DNA of 64,000 bases from Candidula unifasciata (GCA_905116865.2 CAJHNH020008001.1:762968-826967), one strand, 5' to 3'; counted from the stretch's first letter, positions 11,995 to 24,928 are shown. A program made the numbers and translations. Notes: generated from the sequence alone by a model not told the origin.

Positions 11995-12250
11995 TATCCT
12001 AGGCGCCGTCAAGCCTCCATTTGCAGTCATTATCATTGATTTCATTATAGGTGACATGCTCATAAAACGCGAGACTACGATCAAAACACACCCCGAGATA
12101 CTTAACTGATCGAGTTCTCTCCATGATCTTTGAACACAGACTGACAGTTGCATTTAAACTGCACTTACATAAATATGGGTACAAAGTGAGTCTCAGATGA
12201 CCATTGGCCAAGACGGGAAACCCCCGACAGAAAGTAGGACACGACGGCAC
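11995..12250 (-). pseudogene. LINE reverse transcriptase fragment (thumb region)
   Basis: The minus-strand frame contains RTRSVKYLGVCFDRSLAFYE followed by HVTYN, matching the V-K-Y-L-G-V-x-x-D-x-x-L-x-F-x-x-H motif after the RT catalytic box. It is short and truncated at both ends. Confidence 0.6.
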
Positions 12251-12701
12251 GAAGAAAAAGCAAGTTCCAAGGGTTAGTCTGAGAGAAATTGTACAAACAC
12301 GAAAATTAGGAGAGGGAGTGAATAAAATTTAACTGAACATCTGATGTGTGTGTGTGTGTTTAAAAAAAAATAAAATAAAAAAATGAGATAGATAATCGGA
12401 GAAAAACACTCAAGATTCTGTTGAGAGAAAAACTATGGCTACGACAGCAGCTTTATTGTGCAGTGTATGAAAGGTATAGCGATCGTGTGTGAATGTTGAA
12501 TGTTGAATTACGAATCTACATCACAGCACCCGGGACACCCCCATAAGCGCCATGTCCCAATCTTCAGCAGCAAGCGAAAACTTACAATTCCGATGGTACC
12601 CGTAATTGTCTGATTGTATATCCGTCTCGCCTTTTCGCTGAGTGTTGAGCGTCGACCAGATCCCCTTGTAACTCCTCGCAATACCGTGCTCCTCAGACAG
12701 T

Positions 12702-12935
12702 AATGGCCGCGCTCTCTAGCGTAGTTGGCTAAACCGGATTGCGCGGTGACTGGGTGACGAACTCCTTGTGGTCCGGGTTCCCTCCCGGGGGTAGGCAGAC
12801 AAGCCACATTTCTCCCAGATTTACGGTATTTACAATGGAATCAAGGCCGAAAGGTTGCGATATCCATAATACCGAGCCTAAGGGTTAACAACTCATGACT
12901 TCTGGATACTAAAACAAACAAACAAACAGACCGTA
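12702..12935 (+). mobile_element. tRNA-derived SINE C, copy 1
   Basis: It starts ctctagcgtagttggctaaa (A-box-like) followed by gggtgacgaactcc (B-box-like), then a ~150-bp body and a caaa-type tail. A second copy at 56175-56390 is almost identical over about 200 bp, including tttacggtatttacaatgga. That implies a recently active family. Confidence 0.82.
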
Positions 12936-13289
12936 ATGATCTATCTGTTTCTCGTGTGTGAAAGACACGCCTATTGAATGTTTGCTGTGAATTAGTGTAT
13001 TTCTTAAAGATTTGCTTGTAAGACAGGGGATGCCACTTAGTGTTTAGCTAGAGAGTACGGCAGAGATTACTTGGGAACATCCACAAACACGGTTAGAGAC
13101 TGGAGACAGGCAGGCTAGATTAGTTATTGCACAGATATAAAACTTCGTTTTGGAACAATAGACTCCTGTCGTATAAGAGTGCGACCCGTGTTTGTCCTGT
13201 CTCTGAGGACATATTGAGTTCTGCTGTACAGTGCTGACCCATAGATTTACAATGAACGTAAAGCCGAAGAAAGAAAGGGAGTGAGGTCA

Positions 13290-13376
13290 AAGCAAGCTGA
13301 AAACTCTCCAGCCAGATTATTCAAGCTGAAAACTCTCCATTCAGATTATTCAAGCTGAAAACTCTCCAGTCAGTTA
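13290..13376. repeat. 29-bp tandem repeat, 3 copies
   Basis: The unit is caagctgaaaactctccagc then cagattatt. Confidence 0.9.
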
Positions 13377-13410
13377 CATTGTTCCAAGTCGTCATAGCTA
13401 CACAGGAAAG

Positions 13411-13612
13411 TCGACATAAACAGATAATTGACTAGAAGGGGATGGCATCTTTTATAATGTTTAATATTTCGCATTAGGCCCTAGGAATTTGCGTAAACTG
13501 AATTGTGGGAGTCAACATAAACAGATAACTGACTAGAAGGAGATGGCATCTTTTATAATGTTTAATCTTTCGCATTAGGCCCTAAACATTAGCGAAAACT
13601 GAATGGTGGGGG
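13411..13612. repeat. ~100-bp direct duplication
   Basis: Two consecutive copies run from gtcgacataaacagataatt (13411) and gtcaacataaacagataact (13511), each through gcattaggccctaggaat-like and gaatggtggg-like sequence. Confidence 0.85.
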
Positions 13613-13834
13613 AGAGGCAGCTGACATCGAGATTTATGTGTGTACAATCAAATTGACTAAAATATTAAAATAGCTAATTATTTTAAAGTTTTTATTTTTA
13701 ATTTGCTGTTTTCTGTGTGTATGTATGCTCACGCACGAACACTCAAGAACAGGCACAAGTGCAAGCTTACGCACATGCAGGTACAGACATGCAAGTACAC
13801 ACACACATGCAGACACACTCAGGCTCACACTTAC

Positions 13835-13917
13835 AGCTCTGTATTACCATAGGACATCGTTGCGTGTCCAGGGGATACTTCTGCAACAACATCCGGCAAC
13901 TCAAGGTCAGGGACAAC
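13835..13917 (-). CDS. Channel exon V4: Cys-loop
   Basis: The 83-nt exon has acceptor ctgtag| and donor |gtaagt. The first base completes the Arg codon from V3a (AG+G) or V3b (CG+G). It reads LSLTLSC, then RMLLQKYPLDTQR (13 residues) and the second Cys, then PMVIQS. This is the signature Cys-loop with exactly 13 residues between cysteines and a Pro-x-Asp turn (YPLD in place of the common FPMD). It ends with the first base of a Tyr codon completed by V5. The Cys-loop sits at the membrane interface and couples binding to gating. A 50-bp minisatellite lies a few tens of bases upstream of the acceptor. Confidence 0.92.
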
Positions 13918-13945
13918 CTACAGATGCAGAAACAACATATGAGAT

Positions 13946-14925
13946 GAAGCCACATTACACACGTTAAGCACATTCACCAACACACACATAACAGGTACAG
14001 CCACATTACACACGTTAAGCACATTCACCAACACACACACAACAGGTACAGCCACATTACACACGTTAGGCACATTCATCAACACCCACACAACAGGTAC
14101 AGCCACATTACACACGTTAAGCACATTCACCAACACGCACACAACAGGTACAGCCACATTACACACGATAAGCACAGTCACCAACCCACACACAACAGTT
14201 ACAGCGACATTACGCACAATTAGCACAGTCACCAACCCACACACAACAGTTACAGCCACATTACACACGATGAGCACAGACACCAACCTACACACAACAG
14301 TTACAGCCACATTAAACATGATGAGCACAGTCACCAACCTACATACATCAGTTACAGCCCCTTACACACGATGAGCACAATCACCAACCTACACACAACA
14401 GTTACAGCCACTTACACATGATGAGCACAGTCACCAACCTACACACAACAGTTACAGCCCCTTACACATGATGAGCACAATCACCAACCTACACACAACA
14501 GTTACAGCCCCTTACACATGATGAGCACAATCACCAACCTACACACAACAGTTACAGCCCCTTACACATGATGAGCACAATCACCAACCTACACACAACA
14601 GTTACAGCCCCTAACACATGATGAGCACAATCACCAACCTACACACAACAGTTACAGCTCCTTACACACGATGAGCACAATCACCAACCTACACACAACA
14701 GTTACAGCCCCTTACACATGATGAGCACAGTCACCAACCTACACACAACAGTTACAGCCATTTTACACACGATCAGCACAGTCACCCACCCACACACAAC
14801 AGATACAGCGACATTACACACGGTGAGCACAGTCACCAACCCACACACAACAGTTACAGCCACATTACGCACGATGAGCACAGACACCATTTCGCACACA
14901 ACAGGTACAGCCACATTACACATGC
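13946..14925. repeat. ~50-bp minisatellite upstream of exon V4
   Basis: The unit (+ strand) is cacattacacacgatgagca then cagtcaccaacctacacaca plus acagttacag. About 20 copies fall into subtypes that cluster along the array. On the transcribed strand, the caacctacac variant reads GTGTAG|GTTGG, which resembles the V4 acceptor TGTAG|GTTG. The copies nearest the exon lack this. Confidence 0.92.
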
Positions 14926-14959
14926 GTGCAAGTGGAGTGGAGTACTTTCACAACTGTGG

Positions 14960-15096
<137 letters not shown>

Positions 15097-15682
15097 CTTC
15101 GTTTCTGTTTCTCTATCATTCTGTACCAGCCTCTCTGTTTCTTTATGTCTACATATTTACATTTTCTACCTCTCCTTTCACTACCCAGTTTGCTTCTCTC
15201 CTTGATTTGTCTGCCCACCCCCTGCCCATTGTCTGTGTCTATCCGTTCCTATGTATTATGCATCGCCCAGTCCTTTTCTGTCTATCCGTTTCATTTTCTT
15301 TCTCTTCCTTAATGTGCGTAAATAGTAGCATTTTATTTATTCGAACGTGGTAAATTATATCTTGCAACTAAGGCTTCCAGACTGGTAACAGTTCATTTGT
15401 AAAATAACCCCTGACTGATTCCCTGACACTGAAATAGACCAAATGTTAACTAGTTTTCATGCTGTTCCTGTGTTTGTTTTTGTATAGTAAAGATTTCTGC
15501 AGACGTTTGAAAAGAACAACCACTGAAATGCCACACCAAAATAAAATAAATATTGTATGAACTGTTAGCATGTGAAAAACTACCTGATACCATCAAGAAA
15601 AGCAGCACTTATCACGCGTTCATTACACCCCTTCGTATTCACTGTACTGTGCAGTGTGCACGTGACAAACAGAATAAGTCAG

Positions 15683-15958
15683 CGATCGTTTGGGTTTCGG
15701 GGCCCCATTGTGGGGAAAACAAGAATAGACCCACTGCCTTTCCAGCAAGCATGTCGTAGGAGTCGACTAACTGGGGACTTCCGTCGAAATGCATCTGCCC
15801 GAGCGACAAGGAACAACCAACTGCACACAAATAAGCCAGTTAAAGGGATGTACACGCAAAACTGCAGTCTTGGTACAAAGCCAAAGTCTAAATGAATAAA
15901 CAGTCAGGTCTTTCCGCTGGAGCTTACAGCCGGCGAACAAAGAAAAAGTAGATAGATC
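15683..15958 (+). mobile_element. SINE-like repeat A, copy 3 (near full length)
   Basis: This is one of the cleanest copies: gggtttcggggccccattgt, gcaagcatgtcgtaggagtc, gactaactgggg, acacaaataagccag and acagccggcgaacaaagaaa. Confidence 0.82.
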
Positions 15959-16139
15959 AAAACAATGTTACTGTCTGGTTTTGTTACTAGCTGTCATACA
16001 TTGACTAGCACAAGTGATAGCTGATCAAACTGATCTGAAACGTCAGCAAAGACCCAATTATCGATATGTCGGGGTCCATTGAAGTGCATTTCTGCTGATA
16101 CCTTTGGAAACGCCTTAATGGTTTGGAGAGAGAAGAAAT

Positions 16140-16482
16140 AAAGGGTATGATAACCATGGAAAGAGACAGGGGTTAACCAGCGGGTTGGTGAATATATGTT
16201 ATTAAGGGTACGATGACCAGAGAAAGAGGCACGGGTTAACCAGCAGGGCGGGGGGGGGGGGGGGGGGGTGAACATATGTTATTAGGGGTATGATGATCAG
16301 AGAAAGAGGCAGGGGTTAACCAGCAGGGCGGTGAACATATACTATTAGGCGTACGATAACTGGAAAAAGAGGCAGGGATTAAACAGCGGGGTGGTGAACA
16401 TATGTTATTAAGGATACGATGAGCAGAAAAAGAGGCAGGAGTTAATCAGCAAGATGGTGAACATATATTATTAAATGTACCC
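16140..16482. repeat. ~68-bp tandem repeat, 5 copies, with a G run
   Basis: Shared blocks are gaacatatgttattaggggt, acgatgaccagagaaagagg and caggggttaaccagcagggc. One copy contains an uninterrupted run of about 20 G near 16247-16267. Confidence 0.9.
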
Positions 16483-16614
16483 TTGGCAGGAAAGTATAAG
16501 GGGTGGGGAGGCTGGCCAGGGACCAGCTTTTAGGCATGTCGTGATGAGAGCAACATTTTGAAAAGGACCTACAACGTGATGATATTTAGTTGAAGTCGCT
16601 GTCGTCATAATCAG

Positions 16615-17460
16615 ACTTAAATATCTATAAAAATAAAAATATTTGTTTGTTCCTAATCATAAATCTCTGAAAGTTCTTCACCGATTGCTTTGCAATTTTC
16701 CCACAACGTTACATTCGACTACGCACGTGTTTTTATTTACCTATCATTATATAAAGTTACACCTGTGACAGGACAGGTAAAAAAAAATTCTTTAACCTTT
16801 CCGAGCGAGTCATCCGATGATCTAAATCTCTTCTCTAAAAATAGCCCCTACGTCACTTTGACCCTTGACCCGCAAGCACATGACTTGGCCAAAAATACCA
16901 CACCGGAACTGTTCCACTTTTCCACTTATGATTAAATACTGCCGACTTTGCTACCAGATGGAAGAACTGCCATCGTTTGGACGTAAAAGCAACACAGGCT
17001 TCAAATCCTTCGGAGAGGGAGACAGCAGAAGTCGATGGATTGGGGGGGGGGGGGGATGATGACATAAACTGTTAACCGAGAAGGCCTAAAATGTTTTCAT
17101 TTTTTATTATTTATATTTTAATAACGCTACCTTATCTATTCTCATTTTGTTGTTGTTGCCAATTTGTTGGTTATTTAGAAGTACAGTAGTAAGCTTTACT
17201 TTGGGTTGTTTAAAAAATGCAAAAAGTTTTAGCATGTGAAAAACAACAATTTTTCTTTAGTCCTAATAATACAAATTACACGAACACTAATATAAAGACG
17301 AAATTATATGTTGTGTGTTCCAGAGTCGGTAAACCCGACTATCTGCCCAGACATTGATAGCAAAATTAACCATATTAGACACGTTCGACTTTCTATTTTC
17401 TTTCTTTTAAATTTAGCTAGACTGGGCCACAGCAACGCGTGGCCGGGTACAGCTAGTTAA
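16615..17460 (-). mobile_element. Dispersed element H, copy 1 (internally deleted)
   Basis: Reversed, the copy starts aactagctgtacccggccac gcgttgctgtggc near 17460. It ends with a block resembling caatcggtgaagaactttc, aacaaacaaatatttttatt and tatagat near 16620. Both ends match the 2.2-kb copy at 53676-55853. No protein domain was recognised. Confidence 0.65.
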
Positions 17461-17884
17461 GAACAAAAATAGGATGGCAAAAGGTCTCTCTGTGGCAGTC
17501 TTGTTAATATTTCAAATGTGTCCTTTTCCAACTCACTAATAACCACTCGGCATTTGCTGGCAGAATATGTTACACTTATTGATTAAAATGATTTTTGTCT
17601 ATTCCCAAGAGATTCTCAGTCTTTGCTGTCAAAACTTTTCCGTGCAAATAACCAATTTAGAGTGGCGTGATCAGTTCGCCCTGACCGGTCATTCCGGTGA
17701 TGTGTAATATGGGCAATGCACGATCTATTTGTTCCAAAACATGGCATCTGTTTGTCGATAATATCTATCTCTTGATCTCACAGAATGACATTACTGAATT
17801 GTTTCCCTTTAAGTAACATCACCATTCCTCTTAACTTCTGCAGTTTAGCAGGTCCTTTTCTTTGGAAGAACAATCCGTATTCCC
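17461..17884. other. Non-coding interval, nothing recognised
   Basis: No domain or repeat family was identified. Confidence 0.4.
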
Positions 17885-18400
17885 TGTCTCTAGGCTTTAA
17901 TCCCTCTGTGTGTTCCGGCGCGCCCCATTCTGGTGCGGGGAGGGGGGCGAATAGATCCACTGTCTCCCTAGTGCCTAGTTGGGGGTGCCTAGTTGACCAT
18001 GTTCTTAGTGCACTTGTATTCATGGCGAGGCGCAGACGCCGTCTGAAGGTGACAGGTTCAATTCCCGACACGGTAACTATAGCTTTCGATTTTTAGGTTG
18101 GCTAGTGTGTTCTTCTATCTTTCTACTTCTTTCTATGAGTGCCGATCAATACACTTTCTTTTACTCGATTAATTCATAATGTCTCCCTAAAAGCATTTCG
18201 TGCAAGAGTTCTAATATGGGGAGTTTTCTTCGAAGACGGAGTTTATCCGCCTGAGAGGCGAGGAACCAACAGTCTGCACAAATAAGCCAAATCTGTAAAA
18301 TGAATGTTCATGCAAAACTCAAGTTCTGGAACAAAATCCAGAAATGGAGAACAACCAGAACTTTCTGCCGAAGTTTACGGCCGGCAAACGTTGAGAATAA
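17885..18400 (+). mobile_element. SINE-like repeat A, copy 4, split by SINE D
   Basis: The head (gcgccccattctggtgcggg, agatccactgtctcc) lies at 17885-17965. The body (tcttcgaagacggagtttat, aaccaacagtctgcac, acggccggcaaacg) lies at 18225-18395. The middle is replaced by a repeat D copy. Another repeat A head follows at 18415. Confidence 0.7.
18000..18160 (+). mobile_element. tRNA-derived SINE D, copy 1
   Basis: The segment contains aaggtgacaggttcaattcc (B-box GGTTCAATTCC), then aactatagctttcgattttt and tctttctatgagtgccgatc. These are shared with the copy at 56415-56560. It is nested in repeat A. Confidence 0.7.
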
Positions 18401-18414
18401 GATCCCTGTCATTT

Positions 18415-18560
18415 AGGTCCTCTCCGTTGGATCCTATGTGTGTTTCGGGGTCCCATTTTTAGGGGGAAATAGACCCACTGACTATTGCAAGTATGTCGTG
18501 AAAACCGACTAATTAGGAATTTGCTGAAATTTGATGTTTTGTGACGAAAAACGTAGATTT
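18415..18560 (+). mobile_element. SINE-like repeat A, copy 5 (head only)
   Basis: Shared blocks are gtgtttcggggtcccatttt, agacccactgac, gcaagtatgtcgtgaaaacc and gactaattagg. It is truncated after about 140 bp. Confidence 0.6.
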
Positions 18561-19319
18561 CGCAGCCTAGCTATAAACCACAACACAGTGTGCTAACCGA
18601 TCTTCTGAGGGCGTATGCAGAAAAAGAGGAAAAAGTGACGAAAGTCCACTACTGAAATTGCCCACCAAGCGTGCTACTATCTTTTCTTGAATCCTTCCTT
18701 CACAGATATCGTTTAGGTATTGTTGTTTGTTGAATACTGTTTGTCTATTTACGATTAGTGCAGATAAACAGGCATCAGTAACATAGATTTGGGTTTATGA
18801 GTGGGGAAGTGTGTATGTGTTTGTGTATGTCTGTTTGTGTGCGTGCTGAAAGTTCAGTGATCTCATTTGGCGTAAGACAGATTAGAGTAAACAAGTGTGC
18901 TGAACAAGTCCTGTTTTTCAATTTTAGAATGTAAATTTCAGTGAATCCACACTAAATGTGTTCAGTAAGTCAGTGTTTCACCACTGACAAAAATCAGTAT
19001 ATTTTCTGACAGTTCAGCAATCGACAAACCCCGAAATTCTGGTACATATCCAGACATTCTTGTACACATCCCGATATTGATGTACAAATACTAAGAGTCT
19101 TGTACCTATAATAAATCGCAGTCTTGCACACATAGTGACAGTCTTGATATATCCTGACAGTCTTGTACATGTCGCAGGAGTCTTGAAAAAACATCCTGAC
19201 AACCAGACGAAAGCAGACAACTTCTTACCTGCCACTGTTGCCCTGTACACACACTGTCAGTCTGAAACAGCGCACCACAAATCGTACATGCATGCCATAC
19301 ATACTTTCAGTCCAGCACA
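18561..19319. other. Non-coding interval with short diverged repeats
   Basis: A degenerate ~30-bp pattern around cagtcttgtacacatccc recurs at 19035-19185. Nothing else was recognised. Confidence 0.5.
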
Positions 19320-21571
19320 ACACACATATACACCCACACATACAGCCACACATACACCCACACATACACCCATAAATACACCCACACATACACACACATA
19401 AGCCACACATACACCCACACATACAGCCACACATACACCCACACATACAGCCACACATACACCCACACATACAGCCACACATACACCCACACATACACCA
19501 ATAAATACACCCACACATACACACACATAAGCCACACATACACACACACATACACCCACACATACACCCAAAAATACACCCACACATACAGCCACACATA
19601 CACCCACACATACACCCACACATACACCCACACATACAGCCACACATACACATACACCCACACATACACCCACACATACACCCACACATACAGCCACACA
19701 TTCACACACATACCGCCACACATACACCCACACATAAGCCACACATACACCCACACATAAGCCACACATACAGCCACACATACACCCACACATACAGCCA
19801 CACATACAGCCACACATACACCCACACATACAGCCACACATACACCCACACATACAGCCACACATACACCCACACATACACCCATAAATACACCCACACA
19901 TACACACACATAAGCCACACATACACACACACATACACCCACACATACACCCATAAATACACCCACACATACAGCCACACATACACCCACACATACACCC
20001 ACACATACAGCCACACATACACATACACCCACACATACACCCACACATACACCCACACATACAGCCACACATACACACACATACCGCCACACATACACCC
20101 ACACATAAGCCACACATACACCCACACATACAGCCACACATACAGCCACACATTCACCCACACATACAGCCACACATACAGCCACACATACACCCACACA
20201 TAAGCCACACATACACCCACACATAAGCCACACATACACCCACACATACACCCACACATACACCCACACATACAGCCACACATACACCCACACATACACC
20301 CACACATACCGCCACACATACAGCCACACATACAGCCACACATACAGCCACACATACAGCCACACATACACCCACACATACAGCCACACATACACCCACA
20401 CATACACCCACACATACACCCACACATACCGCCACACATACAGCCACACATACAGCAACACATACACCCACACATACAGCCACACATACACCCACACATA
20501 CACCCACACATACAGCCACACATACAGCCACACATACAGCCACACATACCGCCACACATACACCCACACATACCGCCACACATACCGCCACACATACACC
20601 CACACATACAGCCACACATACACCCACACATACCGCCACACATTCAGCCACACATACAGCCACACATACCGCCACACATACACCCACACATACCGCCACA
20701 CATACACCCACACATACAGCCACACATACCGCCACACATACAGCCACACATACCGCCACACATACAGCCACACATACACCCACACATTCAGCCACACATA
20801 CACCCACACATACAGCCACACATACACCCACACATACAGCCACACATACACCCACACATACCGCCACACATACACCCACACATACAGCCACACATACAGC
20901 CACACATACAGCCACACATACAGCCACACATACAGCCACACATACAGCCACACATACCGCCACACATACACCCACACATACAGCCACACATACACCCACA
21001 CATACAGCCACACATACACCCACACATACAGCCACACATACAGCCACACATACACCCACACATACAGCCACACATACACCCACACATACAGCCACACATA
21101 CACCCACACATACAGCCACACATACACCCACACATACAGCCACACATACCGCCACACATACACCCACACATACAGCCACACATACACCCACACATACAGC
21201 CACACATACCGCCACACATACACCCACACATACCGCCACACATACACACACATACAGCCACACATACAGCCACACATACAGCCACACATACCGCCACACA
21301 TACACACACATACAGCCACACATACAGCCACACATACAGCCACACATACAGCCACACATACAGCCACACATACAGCCACACATACACCCACACATACAGC
21401 CACACATACACCCACACATACAGCCACACATACAGCCACACATACACCCACATACACCCACACATACACCCACATACACCCACATACACCCACACATACA
21501 CCCACACATACACCCACACATACACCCACACATACACCCACACATACACCCACACATACACCCACACATAC
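19320..21571 (-). repeat. 12-bp minisatellite (~2.25 kb) starting exactly at the V3b donor
   Basis: The array consists of roughly 185 copies of a 12-bp unit, cacacatacagc or cacacatacacc on the + strand, with cacacataccgc variants and occasional insertions. On the transcribed strand it is TGTATGTGTGGS, UG-rich RNA. The real donor is GCG|GTATGTGTG at 21571. The 'accgc' variant units recreate GGCG|GTATGTGTG many times through the array. Because 12 is a multiple of three, all frames stay open over hundreds of codons. The apparent proteins of up to 752 residues (YVWVYVW, MCGC or VCVG repeats) are artefacts. Confidence 0.95.
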
Positions 21572-21798
21572 CGCATGCTGTATTGAACCGTGCCTTCCTT
21601 GAGTAGATGCATATATTTATTGGGCACGGTGACGTCATGGAATGCCGCTCTCTTTTCGTTGCGGAAGTAAACGTCGGGTACCCACACCAAGTCCATCATT
21701 TTGGTGTCCACCTCCAGCCTGGTGGAATTATTTAAGTGCGCGAACTTTAGACGGCTGTCCTCCCACACTAAGATCAGGTACACTTCCATGGAATAATC
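21572..21798 (-). CDS. Channel exon V3b (mutually exclusive copy 2): alternative loops D and A
   Basis: The 227-nt exon has acceptor ttcctag| and donor |gtatgtgtg; it opens in phase 0 and ends CG so that the first base of V4 gives CGG (Arg). It starts [19 protein letters not shown], includes [18 protein letters not shown] and ends in GTVQYSM. The loop A core is almost unchanged from V3a. Loop D differs (ILV instead of AME before the Trp), as do the turn after RL.F and the loop E strand (HLLKEG versus HIYPDG). Upstream, its acceptor is repeated in 38-39 bp units (21799-21960). Downstream, its donor runs straight into a 12-bp array (19320-21571). The array is open in this frame, so retention of the intron would add a long Tyr-Val-Trp-rich tail. 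Confidence 0.93.
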
Positions 21799-21960
21799 CT
21801 AGGAAAAAAAAAGTTATACATTTTCGTGGGATAATCCTAGGAAAAAAAAAGTTATACATTTTCGTGGGATAATCCTAGGAACAAAAAAGTTATACATTTT
21901 CGTGGGATAATCCTAGGGAAAAAAAAAGTTATACATTTTCGTGGGATAATCCTAGGAAAA
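21799..21960 (-). repeat. 38-39 bp tandem array of the V3b 3' splice site (four extra copies)
   Basis: Acceptor-like CCTAG|GATTAT junctions occur with first exon-side base at 21836, 21874, 21912 and 21951, in addition to the real one at 21798. Each unit holds a T-rich tract, the AG, and about 20 bases resembling the true exon start: GATTATCCCACGAAAATGTA in the copies versus GATTATTCCATGGAAGTGTA in the exon, differing by four transitions. Spacing is 38, 38, 38 and 39 bp. Reading from the third copy (in frame over 114 bp) meets a TAA inside the array. Use of these decoys would therefore truncate the protein. Confidence 0.9.
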
Positions 21961-23957
21961 AAAATTAACTTTATTTCGCAACCTTTCGTGATTTCATAAT
22001 GAAGCCTATTTGTTAATCAAATAATTTCAGATACTGAGTGCAGGTCATGTGTTGTCTTCTGATCCTCGACGTAAGAAAAGAAACACATTGATTGACACTT
22101 ACAGAAGACAAGCAGGAAGCTTTATGTCATTTGATGACACGGCAGTCAACCTAGGGTAATCTTTAGCAAGAATGTATAGTTTCTAAATCGCCTTGGAGCT
22201 GTTGATTATTCATCAGACCCGAATCTTAGTGCACAAACAGTTCCCGATGTTTCACTTGCTTTGGGTAATCACTCATCAATTGAAATTTCTTTATTCAGGG
22301 ACAAATGTTAATAAATGTAAATCTTCTTCTGGTGTTTTGCTATGGAGTGATCTAGCATCGGAATTCGCCAGCTTTGAAATTTAATTAACATAATAATAAA
22401 TCAGTTCTTAAAAAGTAATTTATTTAGATCACGGATTTCAAATATTTGCTCAAAAGTGAACAGTTTTTTTCCCCCTAGAATTTAACCAGTGTAGAGCGGA
22501 GCGGTGAAAAAAAAAAAAAAAAAGAACGATCACCAATTTACACTGAAACTCCGTTATCGCCAGGTTACAAGAACAAAATGGCTGATTTAGACCAGTGAAC
22601 AAGGGCAGATGACCATGGTGAGGCACCCGACGTCTTTTATCCAAAATGTTACCTCATGTTTAGGAAACTCATAAACAAAACAACAACTTCACGTACCAGA
22701 CAACGCACAGACTAAAACATGCCTCACAATGCACTTTACACTGTGTTTGATATGTGCTATGCATCAGTTAACTGCCCCCCCCTCCCCCCCCCCCCACACA
22801 TTCACTCACTTTACTTTCTCTCAAACACAATCTAAGCTAAAGACATTTACACATACTAGTTGTTATTATTATTGCTGCTGACATAAAAAAAAAAACATTA
22901 TTTTTGATGTGGAGACATCTCCTTTAAAGACAAATATTTCAATAAATTTATAACCGTATATTCGGTGTCAGTGGACTCTTGTGTTCCGAGCGAGAGGTGC
23001 TGATATCTGTGTGCGTGTGTGTCTGCAGACATAAGAGGCCGTGAATTGGTGAACCAAATCTCTAGGACGACCCAGGGTTCGCTGGGAAAACACCATCTGA
23101 TAGTCCCTGACTGCCAGAGACATTGAGTGGAACAAAACCAGAAAGAAAACTGCTGATAGAGAAGTCTGGCGATCTCTGTGATGAACCTTTACACCCCAAA
23201 AGTAGAAGAGGAGCGACCAAGTAAGTAGAAATATACTGATACTGTAAATACTTCAACTGATATAACTCTTACAGCTCCTCCAACTACCTACTATTATAAT
23301 AGTTTCACATACTACCCATGTCATACTGCCCCCAGCCCCCCCCCTTTTCTCTCCACAAATATCACTGTCTTTTTTTCTGATGGTCGTGATAAGTTGTCTT
23401 CCCGCTCTCATCTCTTTTAAAACATCTGGGCTGCTTTATAGTTTTTTGACTGTCCAAGGATTTCTGATAAACCACAACCATATCTACTGAAACAAACGTT
23501 AGTCTCCCCAAACAAAGTAGGTCACGTTCCATTGATAAGCTTTTCTGGACTGGTTTACCTTGCTGGAGGTTAAGGGTGTGCCGCTCTGTTGTTTGCTTTA
23601 TGGATTGTCATGCATTTACGTTTTTATTCCGAGAAAAAAAAAAAAAAACGCCTGTGACGTAGGTTTCATCACTCCTTAAAGGGAATTTGTGTTAGACCCA
23701 GTTTGTCGATGTTTTTGGAGTGTTAAAAGGTCTGGCATGCTGAAATATACAACACGCGATATCAACGGTATTGCGGAACACCCCTGTAACCTTGTGCCAA
23801 GGATTGAGCTAGGCTGAAGGTCAGCCAATCAGAAGTGAGCTAGTGTGTAACACTGTGTAAATGGAAAGAGCAACGTTACTATTACCCCATATCTCTCAGG
23901 CCTGAAGAAATTGTTTGGCTTTTTTAAATAACTATCCACGATTGCCAGTCATATGTT
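21961..23957. other. V3a-V3b intron, unique part
   Basis: No coding or mobile feature was recognised. It contains A and C homopolymers (near 22508, 22774 and 23632). Confidence 0.5.
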
Positions 23958-24137
23958 AAAATTGTCTCTATCTAGAATTCTTTATTAAATCCTTGAGAAC
24001 ATATATTTATGATTAAAAATTGTCTCTATCTAGAATTCTTTATTAAATCCTTGAGAACATATATTTATGATAAAAATTGTCTCTATCTAGAATTCTTTAT
24101 TAAATCCTTGAGAACATATATTTATGATAAAAATTAT
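23958..24137. repeat. ~62-bp tandem repeat, 3 copies
   Basis: The unit spans aattgtctctatctagaatt, ctttattaaatccttgagaa and catatatttatgataaa; copies are nearly identical. Confidence 0.95.
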
Positions 24138-24274
24138 ATTAAGTTTTATAAAATGCTGTTTTAGTCTGTCTTTTTTATGCTCTTTATCTCTATGATACAT
24201 TTTCTTTCGAATGTTATCCTTGTGCCTAGATACTAAAACTTAACATCACGTAGTACTACTAACACTATTATTAC

Positions 24275-24928
<654 letters not shown>

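Noticed and set aside
16690..17065. Short overlapping frames on both strands
   Set aside because: Lie inside dispersed element H with no domain.
19307..21565. 752-residue minus-strand open frame (YVWVYVW, MCGC, VCVG repeats)
   Set aside because: Produced by a 12-bp tandem repeat that keeps several frames open; not a protein gene unless intron retention is shown.
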